In this document: positions 19,604 through 31,940 of the stretch, piece by piece
How the letters are laid out: every line of letters begins with the position of its first letter
Position numbering within the stretch: position 1 is the first letter of the stretch
Translations under genes and position numbers: made by a program
Assembly: GCA_027943245.1 (NCBI GenBank)
Contig: JANDJZ010000463.1
Location: 1-43,114, forward strand
DNA: 43,114 nt
From: Acanthamoeba sp. SK_2022b
Lineage: Eukaryota; Discosea; Longamoebia; Acanthamoebidae
Direction of reading: 5' to 3'
Notes under the pieces: generated by a model
Told to the model about the DNA's origin: nothing
Database searches by the model: none
What the model saw: the letters and a program-made list of their open reading frames with translations, nothing else

Positions 19604-22396
19604 TTACATCAGTTGCGGAGCACGAACAATCTTGCGCTGGGGATCACGTTCACCCAGGGCTGGCGCGAGAAGCATCGTGAGGTCGGCAAACCCATCAGCA
19701 AAGAGCACGTGAAAGGTAGTCACTGCTTGGGAAAAGGGAAAGAGGGACGCTGATGATGACGGAAGGGAAGCGGTAGAGGGCACGAAGTTGAGCAGAATCG
19801 TCTGCTGTGCTCCCAACGCCCGTCCATAGTTGAGCGCCTGCCTTGCTGCCTTGTCGAGGCCGTTCGTGGTCAGTAGGTTGACCTTGATCTCGATAACGAC
19901 CTTCGTCGAGTTGACCAGCAGGAGATCGATACGGCGACGGTGGAGCTTCTTCCTGTCTTTGGCCTCGGGGAAGACTCTGTAGGTGGTGGAGCCGACCAGT
20001 TCGCGCAAGACCGAGTACAGCTCCGCCTGCAGGACGTATTCGGAAGGGCAAGATGAACGATTCCGCACGTAGTGGGAGCAGAGAATCTCCTGATCGAGCA
20101 AGGGCAAGGCTTGTTCCAGCAGCGCCTCCATGCGTAAGCAGTCGTCGCTGAGAATCGAAGATGACGATGGACGGGTCAGATCCTTTTTTGGGTACACATG
20201 CTGAAGGACCATGTCCCTGATGATCGGCGCAGTCCACTCTACCCAATTGTCTGCACTGGGCCGTTCGAGCAGACCCAAGTCTATGAGTTGATCTAGCTGC
20301 TCTCGCGCTTCTGCAAGCTCTGACGCTAGTGATAAGAAAAACGTCAAGCGAAGATAGCGTTAGAATTCCTGAGTGATCATTAACATTCGTACGTCCACAT
20401 GTGGTCAATGGTACGCACACTCAAGCAGAAACGGGTCGTCCCGTTGAAGCAGGCCAATCGTGAACAAACGCAGCTCTTCGTTTTGTGTGAGATGGGCAAG
20501 TGGCCTGAAATACTCGCCATGATCGCGCAATAGGCTCGGGAGCTCCACCGCTCTTTTCAGCCAGTCCGCCAAGGTGATCTGCGCAACATTCCCATTTGGA
20601 TTCAAGTTCAAGGCTAAGCTGGTCAGCAGAACGTAGAAGTACATGTAGTTGTTTCAATTCAAACATACCTGTGACGTGGCTTGTCTTTCCAGCATCTGCA
20701 GTTCACATCCGCACCGAGAGAGTAGCCCGAGATGTCTAATGAAGTAATGACACAACAGGCAACTTAGTGACAATGGCCTCTCACTAATGAGGGAAGGACT
20801 GACCTGCGTGTGCGACTTAGGATGTCATCAAATATGGCGTCCTCGATTTGAACTTGGCGTGACAGCGCATGTCGGGCGTACTTGCGCAATGGCTTCATGC
20901 ACAGCTCCCGGGTTGGCTGAGGAATGGCCACCGCATGGTTTATGTTGAATGGCGAGACCACTCGGTTCCCCCGCTCGGCTTGCTTCCCTCGCCAACCGCC
21001 ACACATATCGCAAAACGCCACCACGAGTAAAGAGTTAAGAGAAGGACCACTTTCCGTCCCCATCAACCACCACATTTCAATCAGAAAGAGGATACAATAA
21101 CGACAACAAAAATTCATTCATGAATACTTACCTTGGTTAATTGGAGCATATTGTAGGTGCCGAAAGCAAGCATTGCGTGAAGCAAAAATCCCTTGGTGCC
21201 CCTGCCGGCGGGCTCATTGGCAAGTCTTCGAATGGCTTCCAGGAACGCCTGCCGAACTGCGTTGTGGCAGTAGAGGAGTGTTTGGAACTCGTCGGCAAGC
21301 AACACCACCTTTGCGCCATGCTTCTGTTATGTCATCAAAGCATAAAATCTGAGTATTGTCAACTGCAACTCACGTGTCGCGTTTTATCGATGGCTTGACT
21401 ACCTGTTGGTGTATTCGGTGGATAGCATCAACGAAGCCTTCCTCATCAGAAAATGAGCCCAACCACTTTGCGGAAGAATTGAGTGCGCTCGAGATGTAGG
21501 CCCAGAACTCCTTCTCGTCCATCCGTGTGACTTTTTCTGACAGGTAGAACCTGTGTGATGTAGGTGCACGCATATGATATTCCAGCCAATGGACGAACAA
21601 CTGCATTAAGATAGATGCTGACGCAAGTGAAGAAGATAGGAACACAAGCGAACCTTAGCGGCACAAAGGGGATCTCTGGTTGCAGGAGTATAAGGCGCCT
21701 GTCCACAGCTACGAGGTGGGTTGTTTTTGAAGAACGGAAATGCCCGTGGATGAGGTAGAGTCCGCCTCGACTAGCGAATTCAACGCATTGCTCAAGTAAC
21801 AGATGCCTCAAAGGGACGTGGTAGCTCGCTTCTGTTACAGGCTGGCTGGTCGACCAGATCAGGTCCGATGCATGCGCTGAAGTCTCGAGCGCGAACCTGG
21901 GTGGTTGGGGTGCCCTGCCCAAGTTCAAGAACTTCCTGGCGCTTGGCGAGGGTCCTTAAGAACATACACACGCACAGATGACGCAGAGTGAGCAGAGGAA
22001 ATGAAACGGCAACTGATGGAGGAGGAAACCCAAACCGCCAACAGTTGGCTGCTGTGGTGGCATCCCTGTGCGAGAACCGGCAAGCCGCTCTGTAATATAA
22101 CAAGTAGAGGGGCTGGCCTGAGTACAAATGAAGGAAGAAGAGGTGCTGCAATGAGGCCATGTACCTTGTTTCGTCGTCTTTAATCCTTGAACATCATTGA
22201 ACAAGCATGCACCGACGATTGGTCCAAGTGCAGCGATGAAGTCTCCCTTTTCAAGTCCAGCCAGCTGTGCGCCGTCGATGGGGAAAGATGCAGCGTATTC
22301 CTCATATTTGCCTTCTACCAACCATTTTTGAACTTGATCTTTTGACCATTCTTCGAGAGGCTTGTCGTTCGGCATCGTATGGCTGAGGGTGGACAT
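19604..22396 (-). CDS. SAM / P-loop NTPase / PD-(D/E)XK nuclease protein (Crinkler type)
   Basis: Eight exons (minus; low to high) are 19604..20325, 20419..20578, 20669..20735, 20804..20982, 21132..21320, 21403..21550, 21654..21954 and 22165..22396, giving 665 aa. Residues about 12-70 are a sterile alpha motif domain (WSKDQVQKWLVEGKYEEYA). Residues about 90-420 are a STAND-like NTPase with Walker A GHFRSSKTT (148-156) and Walker B VVLLADEF (232-239), laid out as in Crinkler-associated NTPases. Residues about 500-665 hold a PD-(D/E)XK fold: AELY glutamate near 527, RRRIDLLL Asp near 559, and VVIEIKVN Glu/Lys at 571/573. All catalytic residues are present. NTPase-nuclease pairs of this type occur in protist and fungal effectors and are thought to derive from mobile elements. 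Here SAM replaces the usual ubiquitin-like header. The acceptor at 20983 is the weakest splice site. Confidence 0.82.
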
Positions 22397-23360
22397 TTCG
22401 CTCCGCTGTGGTTGGAAAACGAAGAGTGGTTTAAAAGGTGAGATGGCTTTGAAGTAAATGTTGCTTTCTAAAATAAAATAAAAGAAACTTGAAGCAAAAA
22501 ATCAAACAAACGATCAAACATGTTTTTGCATGCAAATGAAGGCTGACGAGAGGTTGATCTACCAGAAGAAGTGCACTGGTTCTCAGCAGCTTTGAGGCGC
22601 AGAAGAGCAATCGGAGTGCTCGTGCTTTTCGCCTGAGAAAAACCGGGTTGGTCCGTGCGCCAGCAAAGCAGCGATTTTTTATTGATTGGTACAAACATTT
22701 CTTTTGCTGTCAGAGAAGCATGTCTAAACGTTCTTGAGTATCCTTGACATTAGCACTGAGTGATATCCTTAGCAACCAGTCCTGCCGTAGCAACACGTCC
22801 TGTATTGCATAACTCATGTGGAAGGTCCAGTCTTTTAATTGATTTCAAGATTAGCTCCTCACAATAGGTTTTCTAACTCCCAATCTCCCTTTTTGCAATC
22901 TCCCTTTTTAAAAGATGTCAACTTATATACAGCATAACCCATGTTACAATGCGTATTGTGCCCATTTCTCCAGCAGTAATAACTTCAAGAGCATTGAGTT
23001 GGTATTCTTCATTACACCCTTGCCAACTCAATGCCCTAGGATTTTAAACTGCTGGTTTCTTCACACTTCAGATGGCAGGTATTTTTGGTGAAGCTGCAGA
23101 GCAGCTGTCCAACACTGCCACCTGTACTACTGCACAGCTATGACTTTGATGCAACATACACTACCTACTGCAACATGCTGCACAAGTGCCCTTGCTGCCA
23201 GGTTGCAGGAGCTGAAGGAGGAGAGGAGGCAATGGGTCCAGTGCAGCATGCCTAAGGTGAATAGTTTTGACTGAGCAATAGGACAGGTAGAGATACCACT
23301 GCACATCCACGTTATATATTTCTATAAATTTGCTTTGCTTACACTTTGACGAAATTTGAC
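22397..23360. other. Gene-poor, low-GC interval
   Basis: No supported gene was found. The first 300 bp would be 5' flank of the minus-strand Crinkler-type gene and include A-rich runs. From about 22740 the sequence is visibly AT-richer and resembles the style of 1760-3020. A perfect 12-bp hairpin lies inside it. Confidence 0.45.
22991..23034. repeat. Perfect 12-bp inverted repeat (hairpin)
   Basis: GCATTGAGTTGG at 22991..23002 and its exact reverse complement at 23023..23034 are separated by 20 bp. It could form a stem-loop or be a paired protein-binding site. No gene is near enough to assign a role. Confidence 0.75.
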
Positions 23361-23720
23361 GAGGGTGACAACACAGCTAGAACTTGGATGTAATCGTGAT
23401 AATGGACTCCATGTCAAGGTTGCGCCACTCAAACAGCGACTTGACTGGAGAGAATGTGTGAAGCAAAGATCTTGCCTGTGCAGTTTGGGAGGTAAGGGTG
23501 AGGGCAAGGCAGGACAGGAGGGTATCCTGCCCTGAGCCACCAGCCTCAGGAACTCGACAGCTGTCACGCAAGTAAGAAAACACGAAAACGCAACGTCACC
23601 TGTCGACACTGAACAGCTTTCTCTCACGCAGGGCTGAGGGGACAAGGGGTACTGGTGATGCCGTAGTCGTCTAGTTGTACTTGCGGAACAGAGCTGTACA
23701 CCGTACGGTGAACGCAGCCA
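23361..23720 (-). pseudogene. Decayed partial copy of the penta-EF-hand gene (3' exons only)
   Basis: The segment aligns along its length with 24827..25226, the last three exons and introns of the intact penta-EF-hand gene. It keeps the stop codon and 3' flank. Four lesions show that it is dead: an in-frame TAG (minus strand of 23671..23673) where the parent encodes Lys in KYNKTGYG; loss of the GT donor after the VEFLGLVA exon; loss of the HMA codons there; and a 24-bp in-frame deletion removing most of DKQKSGQITL. No upstream exons are present. The AlkB-like gene lies between it and the parent. Confidence 0.85.
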
Positions 23721-23791
23721 GTGTCTCAATGCTATGTTGGCAACGACAGAGGAGAGAAAAAGGACATTCCGTTCAACTGTGTCTCAACTGA

Positions 23792-24727
23792 TTACTTGTG
23801 CGACACGTCAGCTCTTGTTTGTGTCGGGCGGTTGTCATTCCTTTCTGACTGGCGCAGCTGAAGGCTGAGTCGTGAGCAGGCGAGCTCGGGCAGCCACTCG
23901 GGCGATGTGCCGCCCGCGATGCTGTCGATGCCGTGGTAGATGCCCCACTCAGTGCCCCCGTTGAACACCAACACGTCGCCAGACCTGAAATCAAGGACTG
24001 CAGCCCGCGTCTTGCTCTAAGGGCTCCTCAGGCACTCACTCACAGGCACACACACACACACACACACACAGCTTACCCTCTCGTTTGCTCATCCTGGGGC
24101 CTTTGACGAAGAATCGTGCTGTGCAGCCGAGTGAGAAGAGCACCACCCATCCTGTCACCTGCGCTGGATACACGTCACCAAAGCAAACAAGAAGGTCAAG
24201 CGACAGGAGAGCCTGGACCTTGTCGACGTGGCCAGTCAGACGACCGTCGGCCTCGGGGTACATGAAGGACGTTGCGTAGTCCGGGCTGTAGGCCGGAGGA
24301 ACGCGGGGACTCGCGTCCGAAGCTGCCGCGCACGCCTCTGATGAGAGCCACAGGAACGACGACGGGATCAGGTGCCTGTGTGATTTGCCTGAGAACGAAG
24401 GAATGCCCGCCATTAGTGTTTGTGGCACAGGATGAGCTGGTTTGGCCGTACAGTGGTAGTACATGATCTTCTGGAAGTTGGACCTGGCATTGCGTGCGCG
24501 AGTGGGGGTGTAGGACAGGGCAGCTTGCTGGATGTCTTCGTACAGCTCCCGTTGCTGGTCTCGCCTCAGGAAGCCCTTCAAGTGGACCACCCCCTCCTGC
24601 AGCTGTTTGCATGCACCTCCACAGCATGAGAATACTATGACGCGGTTCTTCGGACAAGATGGGAACAAACCACGACTGCTTCATGGCCTACTTCCTGTCC
24701 TGTGGGTGGTGTTGCCTCCTGTTCCAT
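23792..24727 (-). CDS. AlkB-like 2-oxoglutarate/Fe(II) dioxygenase
   Basis: Exons (minus; low to high) are 23792..23997, 24077..24158, 24219..24388, 24452..24596 and 24692..24727, giving 212 aa. The core has YPEADGRLTGHVDK with the iron ligands His114 and Asp116, then VVLFSLGCTARFFV, SGDVLVFNG, the second iron-ligand His in GIYHGID (about 166) and the 2-oxoglutarate arginine in SRLSLQLRQ (about 187). This is the full AlkB set. Family members remove methyl groups from nucleic acids, and some act on proteins. The layout around FMYPEADG resembles ALKBH1-like enzymes, but the N terminus is short. The 63-bp intron 24389..24451 is phase-neutral and could be retained; the first exon is short and inferred. 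Confidence 0.85.
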
Positions 24728-24835
24728 CGCTTGGCATTACTCGTTTTCGAGGTATTTTTTGTATTTTGGATACAAGAAAGAAGCGTCAAAGAAAGGAGAA
24801 GAAGCAAGAAAATGCCGAGGAGGGTGACGACACGG

Positions 24836-25676
24836 CTAGAACTCGGATGTAATCTCGATGATGGAGTCCATGTCGAGGGTGATCTGTCCACTCTTTTGCT
24901 TGTCGCGCCACTCGAACAGCGACTTGACTGGAAAGAGAGAGAAAGAGAGTGTGTGTGTGTGAGAAGCGAAATGGATCTCCTGTGCAGTTTTGGGGGGGGA
25001 AGGGTGAGGGCAAAGCGGGACAGGATACCCTGGGCCATATGAGCCACCAGCCCCAGGAACTCGACAGCTGTCGCGCAAGTAAGAAAACACGAAAACACAA
25101 CGTCACCCGTCAACACTGCACTGCTTTCTCTCATGCAGAGAGCTGAGGGGACAAGGGGTACTGGTGATGCCGTAGCCGGTCTTGTTGTACTTGCGGAACA
25201 GAGCTGTGCACCGGTGAACGCAGCCAATGAGCGCCAAGCGTTTTCGCAATAGCGAGGCGTGTGTGTGTACATTGGGTGGCGACAGGCCCGAGCCTGAAAC
25301 CGCCGGCCGACAGGGCCGCGGCGATCTCGTTGCTATCGAGACGTCCGTTTCTGTCCCTGTCCTGCTGCTGGAACAGCCCCTGCATGCTAAGCAGGAACTA
25401 CAACTCACCCCCCCCCCCCAAACGGTCATTGGCCACGTTAACATCAGGCCTATAGGTATAGGTCCACGACATAGTTGCGCTGCGTGCTACCTTGTGCAGG
25501 GCGCCGTATTCGTAGAAGTCTAGGAGCAGAGCACAGCAAGGCAAGGCAAACGTATACATGGGCAAGGTGAGCTTTATGAGTTGGTCATAGTGAAGTGTTG
25601 GGTGGTACCGATGGTGCCGTTCTTGTCGACGTCGAATACGCGGATCAGTTTGACCGCCGTCTCGAAGCCTGGCGCG

Positions 25677-25744
<68 letters not shown>

Positions 25745-26834
25745 GGCAGCAAACGACACTCAGACAGACGCTCACAAAGCAGGGGGAAGGAAAGGCTAGG
25801 CGCGGTACCGATGGGCACGCCACCGATGGCCACGTTGGCCAACTCATTGGCGCTGATCGACCCGCTGTGTTCACACGCACACGCGCCGCGCGCGATGTGA
25901 GCGGGCAGCGTTTAAGGAGCAGGGCGGTGGGTCAGTTGCGCGACCTTCTGTCCCTGTCCATGTTCATGAACCACTGGCGGATCTGCTCCATCTCCTGCGG
26001 GTTGATCTGGTGGTAGTACTGCGTGTACTGTTGGCCCGGTCCAGCGCACATTCAACCAGCGCGCGCGCTGCTGTCAGCCAATGGGCGCGCAGGACCGTAA
26101 GTGCAATCGTAGAATGGTGGGGGGGGGTCGAACCCAGCCCTGAAAGTTGGTGGGCGGCTGGGTGGGCGGCTGCTGGTAGGACCCAGGCGGCTGTTGGCCC
26201 TGTCCTCCCGGTCCAGCGGCGGGGTAACCTGTGCCCGGCTGCTGGGGCTGCCCGCCGGGGTAGCCTGCACCACAACGCAGCGGTGGCGGGGGGAGGGGGA
26301 GAGGTGAGGCGTGAAGGGAGGCTGCTGAGTTGGCTCGGGTGGCGATACCCTGCGGGCCGCCACTCCACTGCTGTTGCTGTTGTGGCTGCTGGCCCCACTG
26401 CTGCTGCTGTTGCGGCTGAGCTCCGCCAGTCTGCGGCTGGTGGGATGCGGGCTGCTGCGGTTGTCCCCACTGCTGCTGTGGCTGCTGGCCCCACTGCTGT
26501 TGTTGCTGCGGTTGAGCTCCTCCAGTCTGCGGTTGGTGGGATGCGGGCTGCGGTTGTCCCCACTGCTGTTGTGGCTGCTGGCCCCACTGCTGCTGTTGCT
26601 GCGGTTGAGCTCCTCCAGTCTGCGGCTGGTGGGACGCGGGCTGCTGTGGTTGTCCCCACTGTTGTTGTGGCTGCCCGGTGGGCTGTTGCCCGCCCCATTG
26701 CTGCTGTTGTGGCTGACCGCCTGTGCTCAGCGTAAAAAGATGAGTGAAATCATGGCGCGGTTAAGATGAGTTCGCGACCCACCTTGGTAAGCAGGCTGCG
26801 AAGGATTAAATTGTTGTTGGTAAGGGTATGACAT
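24836..26834 (-). CDS. Penta-EF-hand calcium-binding protein with Gln/Pro-rich N terminus
   Basis: Eleven exons (minus; low to high): 24836..24927, 25029..25067, 25162..25203, 25271..25379, 25491..25519, 25609..25668, 25809..25864, 25945..26027, 26134..26264, 26349..26720, 26783..26834, giving 354 aa. The N-terminal half is Gln/Pro/Gly-rich with three copies of a repeat of about 30 residues containing PASHQPQTGGAQP. The C-terminal half has five EF-hands, with good loops at MDRDRSGSISANE, FDVDKNGTIDFYE and QDRDRNGRLDSNE, followed by two degenerate ones. This is the ALG-2/peflin/sorcin layout. Such proteins dimerise through EF5 and link calcium to membrane traffic or repair. The 29-bp exon 25491..25519 encodes part of an EF loop. 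A dead partial copy lies at 23361. Confidence 0.92.
25685..25742 (+). repeat. (CA)n microsatellite in penta-EF-hand intron
   Basis: About 29 CA units lie in the intron 25669..25808, next to a short CG run that abuts the splice acceptor. Confidence 0.95.
26349..26720 (-). repeat. Coding tandem repeat in penta-EF-hand exon 2
   Basis: Three in-frame units of roughly 90 bp encode PQQPASHQPQTGGAQPQQQQ-like segments separated by WGQQPQQQW. The units are nearly identical at the DNA level, which implies recent expansion. Confidence 0.85.
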
Positions 26835-26928
26835 GAAGCGTGACGAACAAGGCGAACAGTGATACTTGGGTGTTGCCCTCGAGCAGAAAAAAGGTATTGT
26901 GCCCTGCCCGCAGCTGAAAAAGGAGAGT

Positions 26929-27009
26929 GAACGGAGTGGGATTTGAACCCACGCATCCGAAGATAACAGTGCCTTAAACTGTCGCCTTAGACCGCTCGGC
27001 CATCCGTCC
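26929..27009 (-). tRNA. tRNA-Leu (AAG)
   Basis: This 81-nt type II tRNA has acceptor GGACGGA with TCCGTTC, D arm GGCCGAGCGGTCTAAGGC, anticodon stem ACAGT/ACTGT around loop TTAAGGC (anticodon AAG), a long variable arm, and T arm GGGTTCAAATCCC. No intron. A TTTTT stop lies just downstream on the minus strand. The rest of the gap 26835-27226 holds no other gene. Confidence 0.94.
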
Positions 27010-27226
27010 TGACTGTTGTGCAACAAATGCAATTTTGCCGTTCTAACACCCTCTGCTCACCGACTTCCACTGGCGCGGGGCCGCAATCGAAAAAAAGATT
27101 GGTTTCACCTTTCAATGTGACTTTGGACTACTTATCATAGGTTCCGTAAGCAGAAGCCTCAGAGAGATCACGCGTGAGAGTGGCGCCTCTACCTATCATG
27201 CCATCTGCGCTGTCACGGCTTCTTGA

Positions 27227-27873
27227 TCATTGATTTGCAGTGTCACGATCCTCGACATCGAGTGCTCTCATCTCTATAGCGTGGTGTCCTCTCTCGGAGG
27301 CAAGGATGACGTCACCGTCGTCGCGGTTCTTCCTCCTCTTCTTCCAGTTGCTCCACGGCCTGGCGTCGGCCTTGCGCCACGGCACGAACCGCCGTTTGTT
27401 GCGTCGCTCCTTGTCCTCCCTCTCCTTCTTGGCGATCTCCTTCAGCCCCTGTTTCACCTCCTGCTTCTTTCGCTTCTCCTCCGCCGACTTGCCCTTCAAC
27501 CTGCGCCGATCCCCCCCCCCCCAACGCGTCATCAGCTGCTCGGCTTCTGGCCCATTGTCGACATAATGTCCGGTGGGGGGGCGGTACCGTTGCAGGATCT
27601 GCTGCTCGATGATCCTCCGCTCGGCTGGCGTGGCGCTGTGGATCACTTCGTGCGGGTCTACATCGACGCGTGCAGGGGCAAGGAGAGGCAGAGCACACAG
27701 CGATCGTTGTGCAATCGTTGAGCGAGCGCGCGGGCAGGCGCAAACGAATGGGGGGAGGGGGAGGGAGGGAGCCTACCCTGCGCCTCGTCCTTTCTGCGCA
27801 TGCGTTCCCACGTCTCGGAATCGGACAGCAGCAGAAACACCCTGTCCGTCTCCTGCAGTCGACAATCCCTACA

Positions 27874-27918
<45 letters not shown>

Positions 27919-29417
27919 GTGACGTGTGTGGTCAGCTGGCCGATGTCCAGGAGGCGCTCGCACGGGGTCGACGTACCAGGGCGGGTGCGTGAGGACGTAC
28001 TTGACCTCCCGCTCCTCCGCCGCTTCCTTCCTCCCGGCGCGCCGCCCGCTGCCCTTCTCGAAGCTGCCCAGCAGGCCGCTCCGCGCACTCCTCCTGCTGC
28101 TGCTGCTGCTGCTCCCGCCGCCGCTGGGGCTGCTCACGCCGGACCCCGATGACGTGGCACGGGCCCCGTCGTCGTCGGCGTCGGCGCCGCCGCCGCCGTC
28201 GTGGCCGTAGGTCTCGAATCCCTGAGTCGTCTTGGTCCGCAGCTTGCGGCCCTTCCTGTGCCGCGTCCCGTCCTCGCTGGCGTGCAGGGCCGCGCCGCTG
28301 CTGCGCACGATCTCGGCCAAAGCCGACACGCTCCAAACGCCTTTGTTCTACACGCCGACGCATTTGCGATAAAAATCAAAATATTAATATATGGATATAA
28401 CTGAAAATAAATAAATAAATAAATAAATAAATTAAAAGAGGCTCGATCGTACGGAGAGAGCCTCCCTGTCGGTTCGGTAGAGTCCCAGTGGAATGAGGTC
28501 GGTGGTGGACACGACCAAGCACAGGAAGTCGCGGTAGAGCATGCCCTGCACGACGTTTTAATTGTTAAATGATAATGATAATAATTAAATAATAATAATA
28601 AAAATAATGATAAAAGAATGTACGCGTGTAGTGCGCTCTCGCGGGGGAGAACCTTGGCCAAGGGGGTGAGCGTGGTGACGTTGAGCTGTAGCACGACGCC
28701 GCGGGACAGGGCCTTGATGAAGCCCACCACCTCCGGCATGTGGAAGGCCTATGTGGCCGATGCCCCGAGGAGGAGCGCGAGGTCAGATCCCACACCAACG
28801 CCATCTTGGGCCGCCGATTTAAGGTGGCGGTCAGGCACACACGCACCTGGCACATGACGGTGTCCTGGTTCTCGGACAGCACGACGCCGCCGCTGGCGTA
28901 GAGGTGGCTGCGGTACCACTTCTCCTGCGCGTCGTCGCTCTGGCTCCTTGGCGCGATGTAGTGGATGCTCGACGCCGACTCTGCACACGACGCGCACGCC
29001 CCAATCAAACGTGGGTTGAGGGTTAGGGCCTGCGGCATCTCGGGAATGCATTCGCCGCGGGGGGGGGGGCAAGGAAGGAGGTGGCCCCGCACCGAGAGAT
29101 ATGAGCGGAGAGCAAGCGAGCTTGAGGCCGGCCAGCAGCCGGTACATGATGATCCCCTCCGCGTCCCTGCGAGCCCATTACGCGACGAAGATTAGGTTGT
29201 GGTGGTGATGACTGATTGATTGACAAAGAAGACAGCACGGTGGCGATGGCGATGGTGACATTGATGGTGGTGGATACTTTTTCTTGTCTTTGCCGGTCCA
29301 CTGGTCCAGAATGATGACGTTGGCCGCAGTCTCCACGCCTGCCCTTCGGAAGTCGTCCCGCGTGATCGACGGCTAGCCGTCGGGCGCAAGCAGTGAACTC
29401 GAGCATTAGTTCGGCCC

Positions 29418-29475
<58 letters not shown>

Positions 29476-29708
29476 TCGAGTGCGTGCGAGTGGGAGTGGT
29501 GAACAGAAGAAGGCCTCACCTCGTACGAGAGGACGTAGACCTGCTTGAACTGTCGAAAGGCGGCAAAGAGGCGCGAGGGCGGGTGCGAGCGGTCGTCCAG
29601 CTGCCCAAACGGGACCATCACCACGATCGCCTTTGGCGCCTTGATGTGCGGCTGCCGCGTTGCGCAACGCACGGTGGACGACGCCTCAGCCACAACGCGT
29701 TCCTCGAA

Positions 29709-29791
<83 letters not shown>

Positions 29792-30212
29792 AGGAGGGGC
29801 AACCTCTCTGAGCGGCGCGATGAACTGGGCGATGCCGCGAAGGCAGCCGCACACGACGATGTGGCCCGCCCACCCCAGCTGGCGCACGTCCACCACCTCG
29901 ATGTCCGCCAACCGCATGTCCGCCATCTGCGCGAGCGTGGCGGCGACGCGTGTGAGCCATGGTAGCAACCGCGCGCGCGCGCGCGGCCAACACACAATGC
30001 AATATGAATGGACGAAGAAATCATCAGGAGGAGACACCTCGCCCGGCGTGCGGTGATTGGCGTTGGCGAGGGGGTCGTCGTCCTGACCGTCTGAAGACAC
30101 GGCGTGTGAAAATTGTGCCTGCGACTGCTCGAGCAGGTTCATCTTCTTTTTACCCGCCGCTCCCCTGTGGACCAATCAGCAATCAAACTCTCTCTCTCTC
30201 TCTCTCTCTCCA

Positions 30213-30267
<55 letters not shown>

Positions 30268-31869
30268 CAGAAGATGAAGTGGGGGGGGGGAGATACGCGG
30301 AGGAGATGGGCTGGAAGGTGTTGGTGCGCTCGGGCGCGACGGGCAGCAGGGCGAGCACGTCGTCGTCGTCCAGGTCCACGCGGTTGGCCACCCGCTTCCC
30401 CAACGCGTTCAGCAGCCCGGCCTTCATGGATGGCTTCTTCTGGGCCAGCGGCGTTTGCGTTACGTCGACGTCATTGTCGGTGCCATTGCCGTCGCCCTCC
30501 GGTTCCTGTCCTGGCGTGGTTGTCTTGTCCTTGTCTTTCCTGCTCTTCTCTCTCTCCATCTTGTCTTGGCTCTCGTCATCGTCGTCGTCTTGCCTTTGGC
30601 GGTCGCTCTCTGTGTCGACACGAACGATCCGCACTCGCTTTCGCGTTCTTTCGGGGGAGTCGGCGCCCTCTTCGCTCTCTGCTTCGCTTTCGCTTTCGCT
30701 TTCGTCATTGGCGGGGCTGGGTCTGCGCCTGGGCACCACTTCGCCGGACGAGTAGAGGTTGATGCCGGGATGCTCGGCCGCCTCCTCCTCTCGGATGAGG
30801 TTCATGAGGATCACCTTGTCGGCGTGCCCGATCACGTTCATCAGGCTCCGGCTCTCCTGGACACGCACACGCGCGCGCGTGACCAAATTGCAATGTGAGC
30901 GTTCCACAGGCGAGCAACCAACACCACGGCGAGAGACGTACAGGGGATCGCTGGATGGGAATCTTTCTGCGGCGTGGCCGAGGCGCCGTGGCGTCGCTGT
31001 GCTCGAGATTGCCGCGCTCCATCGAGTCGAACGCGTCTGCGCGTCATGGTTTGTAGGGTGGGAGCCTCGTCAACACAAAGAGGGGGGGGTTTGAGAGAGA
31101 GAGAGAGAGGCAGGCACCTGCGCTGTTGTCGACGTCGACATTTTGGGCGTGCCGGCCGGGCGCGGCGCTCCGGCTGTTCTTGCGGGACGCCGGCGGGACG
31201 CTGTCGTTGCTGCGGCCGGCATCGTCATCACCCATCCCGCGGTCCCGCCCCTCCTCGATGTTACGGATCACGTCCCGAATGCCTACCGCCAACGCGTCAG
31301 CCCTGTCCTCCTCTCTCTCTCTCTCTCTCTCTCAACCTCCCCCCCCCTCTCTACGTGCGTGTGTCGTGTGTGGCTGGGTTGTCGCACCTTCGGTGCACTC
31401 GCGCACGGCGTCGGGGGTGAGTTGCTGAATGCGGTCGGCGTGGGATTGCCCGCCGCAGATCACGAACGCCGTGTCTCCGCTGAGCAGCTTGTAGCGCGGC
31501 TGCGGATTCAGCAACAGCCTCTTCCTGCGCGCGATCGATCGACAAAGGACACGTTGCCGTCGGCGCGGCGTCCTCACATCAAGAGGGGGGAGGGAGAGAG
31601 AGAGAGCAAGAGAGGGGGGAGGTGAACCTGTGGCTCCACACGCTGCCGCCCTTGACCCCCACGAGGAGCACCTCGCCGTTCGTGAATTGGTAGACCACCT
31701 GGCGATGACGGGGCACGTTACACGCGCCGCAGCGTGGGTGGCTGGGTGGGCGGGACCGCACCAAGGCCGCCTCCGAGAAGACCCGCCCCACGAGGCATTC
31801 GGGCACCGGCGCCGTGTACACTTCGCGATCCGAGCCAAAGGCTGAGGCGTGCGTGCGCTTTGTCAGGAG

Positions 31870-31940
<71 letters not shown>

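Noticed and set aside
23773..23994. Minus-strand Ser/Ala-rich frame starting MISGLATCW
   Set aside because: It is the wrong frame of the last AlkB exon; the frame with SGDVLVF and YHGID carries the conserved residues.
24036..24668. Continuous minus-strand frame through the AlkB gene starting at TTG
   Set aside because: The start is not ATG and the frame includes intron sequence between DK and VTGWV; splicing restores the compact AlkB core and a real ATG at 24727.
26010..26735. Plus-strand open frame of 241 codons opposite the penta-EF-hand gene
   Set aside because: It is the antisense shadow of the Gln/Pro-rich exon; the minus strand gives a fully phased EF-hand protein.
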